From contig NZ_FXTP01000007.1 of the NCBI RefSeq assembly GCF_900182705.1, positions 62,001 through 126,000 of the forward strand: a stretch of DNA of 64,000 bases, in the 5' to 3' direction. The DNA comes from Gracilimonas mengyeensis (GTDB lineage Bacteria > Bacteroidota > Rhodothermia > Balneolales > Balneolaceae). Positions 1 to 8,160 of this stretch are shown one piece after another; within the stretch, counting starts at the first letter, position 1; every line of letters begins with the position of its first letter. The notes under the pieces were generated by a model that was given only the letters and a program-made list of their open reading frames with translations, was not told the DNA's origin and made no database searches. A program made the translations under genes and the position numbers.

Positions 1-3000
1 ACTCAAGCCATACAGCTCATACACCAGTTGGTCAATTTCGGCTTCCAGTTTGCTGGTGTCGGTTTCGGGGTTTTCTTTTTTGGCCGCGAGGATTTTACTG
101 ACTAAATCACTCAACTCCTCTTGAGATTTAGAAACTTTGATAGGTAAAGTTTTAAATTCACCTACTCTTATTTTCGGGAATAAATCGTCAAACTCATTTC
201 TTTCATACCTGAAAAACCAAACCATCAATTTAGATCCAAGTATTCCTAAGACATATTTTGGATCAACCTCTTTCTTAATTGGTTTTGCTATGTATAAGCT
301 TCTATCAATTATTATATCATCCTCCAACAAAGTACAAATAAACCGATCTCCTAAAATCTCTCTCATCACTATCCTTTGACCAGTAAAAAATTTAGGATCT
401 CTTGGGGCAGCAAGCCATTCACCGTAACTTATAAAGTGTTTTTTGTCCCACTTGGTAACAAACCAATCAATGTGTTTACCTCTAATTTCAGGTACAAAAG
501 TTTCATCTTTTGCGTGATCGGAATGATACACTTTGTTCTTTATTACATGTTGGGACTGCCCTGTGTATTTATCATAAGGATTTACCCCTCTTGTAATATC
601 AAACAATTCTTCAATATTTTTGCTCTCACTCCTAATTTTATCTAAAATCTTTTGAGCAAATTCGCTTACTAAGACATTAAATATCAGACCTTCGTTATTT
701 GCAAATCTTAAAGAGTTTATTTCATGATTAATAGTTACCTCCTCTTCTTTGAAGTGCCAAACTTTTAAGGACTTCTCTTCTTTGGACTTTTTTCCTAAGA
801 ATATTAAGGTATCTACTGTAGCCTCTTCAAAAGCGTTTGAGATATTGGGATTAACTGAGATAAGGGGAATATTATCTAATACGAATTTTCTACATTTTGT
901 CATGGTCATGTTTTTCAACCATGAATTAGGTGTAATAAAACTTATATATGCATTCTGTTTAATTAAGTTTGCTCCTCTTTCAATGAAGAAAACATATAGA
1001 TCTAATTGATATTCAGCAGTCTCAAAATTTGAACGTAAGTAATCTTTTTGCTCTGGCACGTTTGTTCCTGATAAATAAGGCGGATTCCCAATCACCACAT
1101 CAAAGCCAATATATTTGCCCTCTTCATCCAGCACTTCCGGGAACTCGAAGCGCCATTCAAAGGCCTGGTTATAAAACGCCCCGCTTTCTTCATCGGCTTT
1201 CTGCTCCTCCAGTTTTTCTACTTTCTTTTTCTGCTTTTTAATGTCCTTTTTGGTGAATTTCTGCTCGCCAAACAGGTCGGCATTTTGCATTAGCTCCAGC
1301 CTGCCCCGTTCTTTGGAGAGCTTTTTGTTAATGGGACGGATATTGGTCAGCGTGGTGGTGTATTCTTCCTTAATCTCACCAATGAGGTTCTGAAGTCGCT
1401 TTTTTTCGGAACGGTCACCCGTGTGTTTGTAATTGCGCACGGCTTCCTTATAGTCCTCCAGCGAATGATCGCTATCCTTGAACACCGAAGACAGATCACT
1501 GTCCAACTCAAACCGGCTGACCAGCGAATTACCCTGCTTAATGTTAATATCAATATTGGGCAATACTTCCAGTTCCAAATACTCGCTTCCTGGCGTGTAA
1601 AAGGCTCGCTTCAGCAGTTCGATCCACAGCCGCAGCCGGCATATTTTCACTGAATTGGAATTGATATCTACCCCAAACAAACAGTTCTCAATCAGGAATC
1701 TCTTTTCGTGAAAAAGCGCCTGCTGTATGCGCTGTCGCTCGGAGGCTATTTTTCGAGAAGCCAGTGTTTGTCCCTGCCAGGTGTGAGACACATCATACTC
1801 AAACAATTCATCATCCCCGTAACTGACAATTAACTCATCATTTTCGACCATCACGTTCAGGTCCCGAAACGCTTTGCCGTCCACATCACATAAAATCCCC
1901 AAATCGGATTTTATGGCCAGCAGCTCATTCAAACACGACACCAAAAAATGACCGGAACCCACAGCCGGATCACAAATAGTAATGGAATTAACGATCTCAT
2001 TAGCCTCTTTAATAGAGACGGATCGGTTCGGGCCAATATGATTATAGAGATCTGAAATAGTAAGCTCTTCCCCGTTTTCAATCCCTCCGTACTCAATAAA
2101 TTTATCAACCACGGCTTTTCTTAAGGTCTCTCGTGCCATGTATTCGGTAATGAATCCCGGCGTATAAAACGAGCCGTCCTTATAACCGTTTATCTTTTCA
2201 AAGATCAGTCCCAGCACCGAGGCATTAATAAGCGATTTACGTTCGCTTCGGATTTCCTCTTTTCCTTCCGCAGAAAAGTCAAAGGCTTCCAGAAACCGGA
2301 AAAGATAATCAAGAGTTGAAAGCTCGTTCCCTCGCAACTCATTCAATACGCTGCGATTGTACACCGGCATGGTGGTATCGGTTAGACCGGAAATGCGGGT
2401 TGTATCATGCTCCAGGTCCGAGACATCAAACAACGAACTGTTCAGGTACGGGATATGGCCGAATTTCTCCTTTATGGCCTCACTACGCTCCTCCGTTCTG
2501 CGGGCAAGCACCTGGAAGAACAGGGTATTCAAGGCATCAAAGCCAGCCAATTCTTCACTGTTCAGGAATTTGAATTTCTTGTCCCCCCGGTGATAGCGGA
2601 ATAGCTGGGCTTCCAACAGCTTCAGGAACAGCACCCGGTTCATCCACGTAATGCAAAGTTCCAGGGCTACACCGAATAATTGATCATCTTTGTCTTCCCC
2701 GTAATTTTTAACAGGTTCGCTAAGCGTACTCAAATGATCTTCCGCATCCAATATGCGAATAGTGTTTTCGATCATGGAGCCGGGATTTCGATGCTCTTCG
2801 CTTACCCGACGAATGTAGCGGGTGTTGCCTTCTGTGGTCTCTTCCAGCCCAAGGATATATAGCAGTTCGCGATAGAATTCCCGGTTCAGGCTGTTGCTGT
2901 CATTGGCAAACGATTCTTTCAGCAGGTGAATGGGAGTAAACAGCTTGAAAAGCGGAATGAGTTTCTTTTCGTAATCGCTGCCTTCTTGTCCACCCAATAA

Positions 3001-3636
3001 TTTCCGGGTTTTATCCAGCGGAATGTACAAACCTGTTATAGACGTATCCTGTTGGTCTATATATTTCGCGATTTCATTGTACATGAAATCATTGTTGGAG
3101 GACACTTTTTGGTCGGCCTTCCAGCTTTTCCACGTTTTTCTAAGCACAGACGGTTTGTAGAAACAGCGTTCAAATTCCTGTGCATCAAAAATAAACCAAT
3201 CGTGCATGTTGGTGATGATGACATGCTTTAGATCGGTGTTCCCTTCCTCAATGCGCTGCTCCAGGTAATACAATACCGCTTCATGCAGAGCTTTTTTGTT
3301 GAAGTTATCCTTGGTGATCATCTCCGCTTTATTCCCCGGACGCTTCACCTCCATTAGCACACCTACCGGATCATTCTTTTTAGTGCCGGTATAAATGGCT
3401 AAATCAATGCGCCCACTGGTATTGATCTTGTGATCATCAAAGCCAAGTGCTTTAAAAAAGGGTGGCAAAAGGTTTTTCAGATGTTCTTCATGCTCATCTG
3501 CTTCAACTGCATGATCTATTTGATCCAGTACCCCTGATAAGACATTCTTAAAATTATCAAACTCCGGTCGCTCTACCGGTTCTTTTAGAAAAGCTTTATT
3601 GATCCCCTGCCGAACTGTTTTTGTCTGTAGCTGCAT
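1..3636 (-). CDS. Type IIG restriction enzyme/DNA methyltransferase (Eco57I-like), 3' end cut by window edge
   Basis: Single open frame of 1,212 codons from an ATG at 3636 to the window edge, with GGAA upstream of the start. It probably recognises one DNA target and both methylates adenine and cuts nearby. Visible order: an N-terminal PD-(D/E)xK nuclease (D78, then E96-V-K98 in LMEVKRP), a long helical linker, SAM-binding motif I DPAVGSGHFLVS at residues 556-567, catalytic motif IV NPPY at 851-854, then a C-terminal recognition domain. The last visible residues EIDQLVYELYGLS are the usual extreme C terminus of this family, so only a few codons are missing. Nothing suggests a separate specificity subunit. 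The part beyond NPPY (window 1 to about 1075) is clearly AT-richer than the rest, suggesting exchange of the recognition domain. Family call is firm; target site unknown. Confidence 0.9.
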   Translation of the reverse strand, partial: MQLQTKTVRQGINKAFLKEPVERPEFDNFKNVLSGVLDQIDHAVEADEHEEHLKNLLPPFFKALGFDDHKINTSGRIDLAIYTGTKKNDPVGVLMEVKRPGNKAEMITKDNFNKKALHEAVLYYLEQRIEEGNTDLKHVIITNMHDWFIFDAQEFERCFYKPSVLRKTWKSWKADQKVSSNNDFMYNEIAKYIDQQDTSITGLYIPLDKTRKLLGGQEGSDYEKKLIPLFKLFTPIHLLKESFANDSNSLNREFYRELLYILGLEETTEGNTRYIRRVSEEHRNPGSMIENTIRILDAEDHLSTLSEPVKNYGEDKDDQLFGVALELCITWMNRVLFLKLLEAQLFRYHRGDKKFKFLNSEELAGFDALNTLFFQVLARRTEERSEAIKEKFGHIPYLNSSLFDVSDLEHDTTRISGLTDTTMPVYNRSVLNELRGNELSTLDYLFRFLEAFDFSAEGKEEIRSERKSLINASVLGLIFEKINGYKDGSFYTPGFITEYMARETLRKAVVDKFIEYGGIENGEELTISDLYNHIGPNRSVSIKEANEIVNSITICDPAVGSGHFLVSCLNELLAIKSDLGILCDVDGKAFRDLNVMVENDELIVSYGDDELFEYDVSHTWQGQTLASRKIASERQRIQQALFHEKRFLIENCLFGVDINSNSVKICRLRLWIELLKRAFYTPGSEYLELEVLPNIDINIKQGNSLVSRFELDSDLSSVFKDSDHSLEDYKEAVRNYKHTGDRSEKKRLQNLIGEIKEEYTTTLTNIRPINKKLSKERGRLELMQNADLFGEQKFTKKDIKKQKKKVEKLEEQKADEESGAFYNQAFEWRFEFPEVLDEEGKYIGFDVVIGNPPYLSGTNVPEQKDYLRSNFETAEYQLDLYVFFIERGANLIKQNAYISFITPNSWLKNMTMTKCRKFVLDNIPLISVNPNISNAFEEATVDTLIFLGKKSKEEKSLKVWHFKEEEVTINHEINSLRFANNEGLIFNVLVSEFAQKILDKIRSESKNIEELFDITRGVNPYDKYTGQSQHVIKNKVYHSDHAKDETFVPEIRGKHIDWFVTKWDKKHFISYGEWLAAPRDPKFFTGQRIVMREILGDRFICTLLEDDIIIDRSLYIAKPIKKEVDPKYVLGILGSKLMVWFFRYERNEFDDLFPKIRVGEFKTLPIKVSKSQEELSDLVSKILAAKKENPETDTSKLEAEIDQLVYELYGLS

Positions 3637-3834
3637 GTGCAATAATTTCCTCTATTATTAACAATGGATTATAGGGAAAGCGGACCATTAAGAAAAGGAA
3701 AGTTGTGTGTTCAAAAAAGCTCGGATTAAAAGGTGTATGTATATGAATTAATTGCAGGAAGTAGAAACCTAGCCATTCAACATCAAGATCATTATGCCAA
3801 TGTGAAAAGGTGAGGCTACCACATCTTAACACTA

Positions 3835-5754
3835 TCATTTCATCCACTTTAATCTCATCCCATTCAAGATCACTAACATTACTGAAAGCTCGTGAATGAG
3901 CATTCCGCCGGCCATGTGAACTTCCCCGGCAAATACGCCGGTAAGCAGTGCCGCAACGGTAATGAGTGCTATCACCACGTTTTGGCGGATGTTTCTTAGG
4001 GTGAGTTTGGAGATGCTCAGCGCTTCGGGAATTTTGGTGAGATCATCTGCCATCAAGGCAATATCGGCCGATTCTATGGCTACATCGGTTCCGGCAGCTC
4101 CCATCGCAATGCCGATGTCAGCATCGGTAAGTGCCAGTGCATCATTGATGCCATCACCTACCATCGCCACACGGTGTCCGTCTGCTTTTAGCTGCTCAAT
4201 GATCTTATGTTTGTCCTCGGGAAACATGCGAGAATAAATGGTTTTGATGCCCACTTCTTCAGCAATGCTTTGGGCGGTTGAATCAGTATCTCCGGTTAAC
4301 ATGACCAACTCCTCTATGCCAATTTCACGAAGTTTTCGAATAGCAGAAGGAGCATCGGGGCGGATGGTATCAAACAAGCCAAGTCCACCGATCAACTCTC
4401 CGTTTTTTGCTACCAGCACCACCGTTCGTCCTTTCCCTGAAAGTGCTTCGATATGCTGAAGCGCCTCATCATCCACCCTAATATTCTTTTCTTTCATGAA
4501 TGATGGATTGCCTACCAAGATTTCATTTTCCAAATAGCCTGCAGATACACCAAATCCGGTGTACGACTGAAACGAATCCGCCTCAGGGACTTCTTGCCTG
4601 TTTCGGGCTTCCTCCAAAATGGCTTTTGCCAACGGATGTTCGGAACCGGATTCGGCAATACCGGCCCAATATAAAACTTCATCTTCAGTAATTTCAGACT
4701 CAACTTCTTTCTCGAAACCGTCAGGTACTTTTTTGGATTGAAGACTAAATACTTCAGTCACTTTTGGCTTGCCCTGAGTCAGCGTTCCGGTTTTATCGAA
4801 CGCCAAAGCCGAGATCTTTCCGGCATTCTCCAAATATTCTCCTCCCTTAATGAGGATGCCTTCTTTGGCTGCCCGACCAATTCCGGTAATCACGGAAATG
4901 GGCGTAGAAATAACTAATGCTCCCGGACATCCAATCACCAACAAGGTAATCGCCAGTTCAATATTTTGGGTAATGATGAAAGAGATCACACTTAACCCCA
5001 CAATACCGGGTGTGTACCAGCGAGCAAAACGTTCGATAAACCGCTGTGTAGGTGCTTTGGCATCCTGGGCTTCCTCCACCCTGCGGATGATCTTGGCCAG
5101 CGTAGTATCCGCTCCGGCTTTGCCTGCCCGCACAAAAATGCGTCCGTTTTGGTTGATGGTTCCTGCAAATACCTTCGAGCCCTGCTTTTTGTCGACGGGA
5201 ATGGATTCCCCGGTGATGGCGCTTTCATCCACCGAACTTTCCCCCGATTCTACCTTTCCATCCACCGGAATTCGGCCTCCGGGTTTTACCTGGACCAACA
5301 TATCTTTTTCTACTTCTTGCGCCGGGATAGTCTCTGTTTCATCTTCACGAACTATCGTTGCTGTTTCCGGAACCAATTCCACCAGGTTTTTCAAGGTTTT
5401 GCGGGTATTCTGAAGAGTTCGGCTCTCCAACCATCCCCCCAGCAAAAACAGGAAGGTGACGGCCGCCGATTCCCAGTAGATCCCAATTAAAAGTCCACCG
5501 ATGGCCGCAATACTCACCAGCAGCTCGATGTTGGTTTGACGGTTCTTCAGTCCCAGCCAAGCTTTTTGGATGATCTCATAACCGGCAACTAAAGCCGCTA
5601 AAATCATCAAAGCATTGCCAGTGAATGTAGCCTCCATCACCCCAAAAAAGAACCAGCCTGACAAGATTGATATACCACTAACAATCAGCAGTATCTTTTT
5701 GCGGGATGTTGGGTTTTTGAACATGGAAGTAAATTGGCTGAAAAGTGTCATCAT
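3835..5754 (-). CDS. Heavy-metal translocating P1B-type ATPase (Zn/Cd/Co-like)
   Basis: Inner-membrane metal exporter driven by ATP. Visible motifs: actuator TGES, membrane metal-site CPG (in GCPGALVIS), phosphorylation site DKTGTLT, and the GDGINDA hinge near the C terminus. About 639 aa from the chosen ATG at 5754. An ATG at 5793 is in frame but sits in the 3-base loop of a terminator-like hairpin (5776-5808), so it is probably not used. There is no N-terminal HMA domain; a free-standing HMA protein is encoded just upstream (5823-6050), so the two probably work together. The membrane motif is CPG instead of the common CPC, which leaves metal specificity open; the STPIS context resembles CadA/ZntA-type pumps more than CopA. 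Confidence 0.9.
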   Translation of the reverse strand: MMTLFSQFTSMFKNPTSRKKILLIVSGISILSGWFFFGVMEATFTGNALMILAALVAGYEIIQKAWLGLKNRQTNIELLVSIAAIGGLLIGIYWESAAVTFLFLLGGWLESRTLQNTRKTLKNLVELVPETATIVREDETETIPAQEVEKDMLVQVKPGGRIPVDGKVESGESSVDESAITGESIPVDKKQGSKVFAGTINQNGRIFVRAGKAGADTTLAKIIRRVEEAQDAKAPTQRFIERFARWYTPGIVGLSVISFIITQNIELAITLLVIGCPGALVISTPISVITGIGRAAKEGILIKGGEYLENAGKISALAFDKTGTLTQGKPKVTEVFSLQSKKVPDGFEKEVESEITEDEVLYWAGIAESGSEHPLAKAILEEARNRQEVPEADSFQSYTGFGVSAGYLENEILVGNPSFMKEKNIRVDDEALQHIEALSGKGRTVVLVAKNGELIGGLGLFDTIRPDAPSAIRKLREIGIEELVMLTGDTDSTAQSIAEEVGIKTIYSRMFPEDKHKIIEQLKADGHRVAMVGDGINDALALTDADIGIAMGAAGTDVAIESADIALMADDLTKIPEALSISKLTLRNIRQNVVIALITVAALLTGVFAGEVHMAGGMLIHELSVMLVILNGMRLKWMK

Positions 5755-5775
5755 TCTAAATTCTTTGGTTAAAAA

Positions 5776-5808
5776 AGACCTGTCAGGTTTCATAAACCTG
5801 ACAGGTCT
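5776..5808 (-). terminator. Perfect 15-bp hairpin with T-run, terminator/attenuator between HMA gene and ATPase
   Basis: AGACCTGTCAGGTTT at 5776-5790 is exactly complementary to 5794-5808, with a 3-base loop. Read on the minus strand the stem is followed by six T, the form of a Rho-independent terminator after the HMA gene. It may set the HMA:ATPase expression ratio. A related hairpin lies at 15721-15748. Confidence 0.75.
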
Positions 5809-5822
5809 GACTTTGAGTTGAT

Positions 5823-6050
5823 CTAAAACGGAGAAACCGTAGCCGAATAGCCCGACTGCTGAACAGCAGCTAATAGGTCATCTTCGGTTACTAATTCCGG
5901 GTTGTGATCTACTTCGATTTTGCCGGAATTGAATTTCACGGTTGCTTTTTCAATGCCCTCCATGCTGTTCAAATTGGATTCGATGTTGTTCACGCAAGAG
6001 GGGCAATTCAGTTCGTCACTTCTTAGGATGGTTTTAGTTAGTGTCTTCAT
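5823..6050 (-). CDS. Heavy-metal-associated (HMA) domain protein, CopZ-like
   Basis: 75-aa single-domain protein with an HMA fold signature: metal-binding LNCPSCVNNIE near residues 15-25 and the typical SGYSA end. The CxxC cysteines bind a soft metal ion in the cytoplasm and could hand it to the ATPase encoded 69 bases downstream, which lacks such a domain. Same strand as the ATPase and separated from it by a terminator-like hairpin, so the small protein is likely made in excess. The CPSC variant and the CPG-type ATPase leave the metal (Cu, Zn or Cd) undecided. Confidence 0.88.
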   Translation of the reverse strand: MKTLTKTILRSDELNCPSCVNNIESNLNSMEGIEKATVKFNSGKIEVDHNPELVTEDDLLAAVQQSGYSATVSPF

Positions 6051-6141
6051 GGTTATTGATTGTTTGTTTTATTAGAAATTATCAGTTGGAATAAACATTG
6101 ATATGTGTAATCTCTATTCCCGAAAAATCGGAATTAAGGAA

Positions 6142-6172
6142 GAGCGCCCCGAGGATTTTACCTCGGGTGCTC
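6142..6172. terminator. GC-rich hairpin between DUF6448 and HMA genes
   Basis: GAGC-CCCGAGG at 6142-6154 pairs with CCTCGGG-GCTC at 6161-6172 with one bulge. It lies just after the stop of the DUF6448 gene. No clear T-run follows, so terminator function is only probable. Confidence 0.4.
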
Positions 6173-6186
6173 CGAGTTTAAGATCC

Positions 6187-6780
6187 TCAATGGCTATGTG
6201 GGGTTGCGTTTTCAGCTTTAACTGCTTCATAAACCGGCTCCACATAATGCATGAACTTCACATATTTGTGCACAAACTCGCGGCCGGCCTCTATGTTTTC
6301 AGGATTGTAATCTTTGGCTTCAATCATTTCATCAAAATGCTTGTGAAGTCCTTCTTCAAAGGTTTTCACAATGAGGTTTCGTACTTCTTTTAATGAACCG
6401 GTTTCAAGGGCATTATCTCCGGCGGGAATGGCAGGTCCAAAATCGGTGCCGGCTGGCTTTAATCCGGTATATGGTGCACCTTCAGATTCGCGATGCAGGC
6501 GAACCAAGGTTTCAAGGAAATGGCGATCGGCGACTTTCCGTACCTTCTCATTCATATCCCTGATTTCCAGAGTTTCACTAAATGTAGTTTGGACTTCCCT
6601 TTCTTGTTCTTCGGTGATCCACTTGAGTACCGGGGTGATATCGCCGTTTTCAAGAGCGATTTGAGCGTCTTGCACTACCGGACCATCCATGCTGTCGCAA
6701 TGAGCCTGCGAGAGGATGGGGGTTAATGAAAAGAGGGTTACAAGTAGGAGTGTAAGTAATGTTGATATTTGAGTATTCAT
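6187..6780 (-). CDS. DUF6448 family secreted protein
   Basis: 197 aa with an N-terminal signal peptide ending near SQAHC, so exported. The mature part starts with HCDSMDGPVV and contains PAGDNALETGS, features I associate with DUF6448 proteins; histidines are frequent, including a PHSH tail, which would suit metal or heme binding, but no function is known. It starts 65 bases downstream of an Fnr-type box (6845-6858), a fitting distance for activation, and sits between the metal-export genes and the P450/heme-copper pair. Expression under low oxygen or NO is inferred from the box. Confidence 0.75.
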   Translation of the reverse strand: MNTQISTLLTLLLVTLFSLTPILSQAHCDSMDGPVVQDAQIALENGDITPVLKWITEEQEREVQTTFSETLEIRDMNEKVRKVADRHFLETLVRLHRESEGAPYTGLKPAGTDFGPAIPAGDNALETGSLKEVRNLIVKTFEEGLHKHFDEMIEAKDYNPENIEAGREFVHKYVKFMHYVEPVYEAVKAENATPHSH

Positions 6781-6844
6781 AACTGTTAGTTTTTGGGGTT
6801 CTTGATTTTCATCCCCAATCTAACAGTAAGAGGTGCGCACTAAA

Positions 6845-6858
6845 ATGATGTAGATCAA
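6845..6858. promoter_or_regulatory. Fnr-type box upstream of DUF6448 and P450
   Basis: ATGAT-GTAG-ATCAA fits the TTGAT-N4-ATCAA consensus with one mismatch. A 22-base stretch here (6837-6858) matches 21 of 22 bases at 18068-18089 upstream of the PrpD/ComA genes. It lies between the divergent DUF6448 (minus) and P450 (plus) genes and could serve either. Confidence 0.6.
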
Positions 6859-6995
6859 TCAGACTACTTCAGTTTTAAGAGTCTTTACTCTTAAAATATA
6901 TACCTCTATTTTGGATAATCCATCTATTTCCTTGGTTAACAAACTAAAGGCATTTTTCAAACTTCTTTCTGAATTAGAATTACGTTCGTACAAGC

Positions 6996-8147
6996 ATGAC
7001 AAACAGCAGTAAGAGTCAAACCATCAACCAGAATTTCCCCGACGATATGCGCAAAAGTTTCGACAAACTACGCAACCAATGCCCGGTTGCCAAGGATGCA
7101 AGCGGCCACTGGCAGGTAATGGACTACGCAACCGTGGAACGAATCTTGGAAGACCCTCACACTTTTAGCAACCAAGTTTCAAGTCATCTTTCAGTACCCA
7201 ATGGAATGGATCTTCCTGAACACACCAAATACCGTGTACTGATTGAACCCTATTTTTCAGAGAGTGTAATTAATCGGTTTGAAGATGATTTCAGGAAAAC
7301 GGCCCGTAAGCTCATCAGTAATGCAAAAAAGCAAGATGCAGCTGAACTCATGGGAACCCTTGCCCGGCCTTATGCAGGGCGCGTACAATGTGCTTTTCTC
7401 GGATGGCCGGCTTCCCTGGCAGATACGCTCATAAGCTGGACGATGGAAAATCAGCATGCGGCCCGTATTAACAACCGTGACCGGTTGGATGAACTCGGGC
7501 AGGAATTTGAGGAGCTGGTTGCAGAAATCATGGAACAGCAGCGTTCATCCTTAAAAAATAATGCGCCTTCAACCCTTACGCAGTCGCTGATGAACGAAGA
7601 AGTAGACGGGCGCAAATTAACCACTGAAGAACTCACCAGCATATTACGTAACTGGACAGTTGGAGAAGTAGGATCTATTTCAGCTTCTATTGGAATCATA
7701 ATACATTTTTTGGCCCATCATCATGAAGTGCAGGAGCAGCTTCGGAATCATCCCGAAAAAATAACAGACGCCACTGATGAAATTCTTCGCATCCACGGGC
7801 CACTTGTATCAAACCGAAGAAAGACCACCTGTCCCGTACAGCTAAACGGCGAAAAAATTGAGAAAGGTGAAACTATATACCTCAACTGGATATCTGCCAA
7901 CCGAGATGAAGCCGTATTTGAAGCACCTGATGAATACCGGGAAGATCGTGATTCCAAAAAAAATCTTTTATACGGGAAAGGCATTCACGTTTGTCCTGGT
8001 GCACCGCTGGCCCGCATGGAGCTTCGGATATTCCTGGAAGAATTGTTTGCGCAAACCCAGGTTATTTGTCCCTCACCCGGCTCCAACGAATGCTACGAAA
8101 CCTTGCCCGCCAGCGGATTTTCATACCTGCCCTTAACCTTTAGATAA
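6996..8147 (+). CDS. Cytochrome P450, atypical I-helix
   Basis: 383 aa, bacterial P450 length, no membrane anchor. Heme-thiolate loop YGKGIHVCPGAPLAR with Cys333, K-helix ExxR as EILR (262-265), PERF-region equivalent near residue 312. In the I-helix (about 219-232, WTVGEVGSISAS) the acid/alcohol pair that normally delivers protons to bound oxygen (E/D-T) is replaced by Gly-Ser. That argues against an ordinary monooxygenase and fits NO, peroxide or other unusual chemistry, but this is inference. The next gene, 13 bases downstream, is a heme-copper-oxidase-like protein, and the pair lies next to an Fnr-type box. No dedicated ferredoxin is adjacent; one exists at 23.3 kb. Confidence 0.88.
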   Translation: MTNSSKSQTINQNFPDDMRKSFDKLRNQCPVAKDASGHWQVMDYATVERILEDPHTFSNQVSSHLSVPNGMDLPEHTKYRVLIEPYFSESVINRFEDDFRKTARKLISNAKKQDAAELMGTLARPYAGRVQCAFLGWPASLADTLISWTMENQHAARINNRDRLDELGQEFEELVAEIMEQQRSSLKNNAPSTLTQSLMNEEVDGRKLTTEELTSILRNWTVGEVGSISASIGIIIHFLAHHHEVQEQLRNHPEKITDATDEILRIHGPLVSNRRKTTCPVQLNGEKIEKGETIYLNWISANRDEAVFEAPDEYREDRDSKKNLLYGKGIHVCPGAPLARMELRIFLEELFAQTQVICPSPGSNECYETLPASGFSYLPLTFR

Positions 8148-8160
8148 TGCGGCCCATATC

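Noticed and set aside
3596-3847. 83-aa minus-strand frame between the ATPase and the type IIG gene
   Set aside because: It overlaps the 5' end of the type IIG gene and the ATPase stop, has no recognisable domain and no convincing start signal; likely chance.
4850-5413. 187-aa plus-strand frame opposite the metal ATPase
   Set aside because: Antisense shadow of a well-supported gene with matching motifs.
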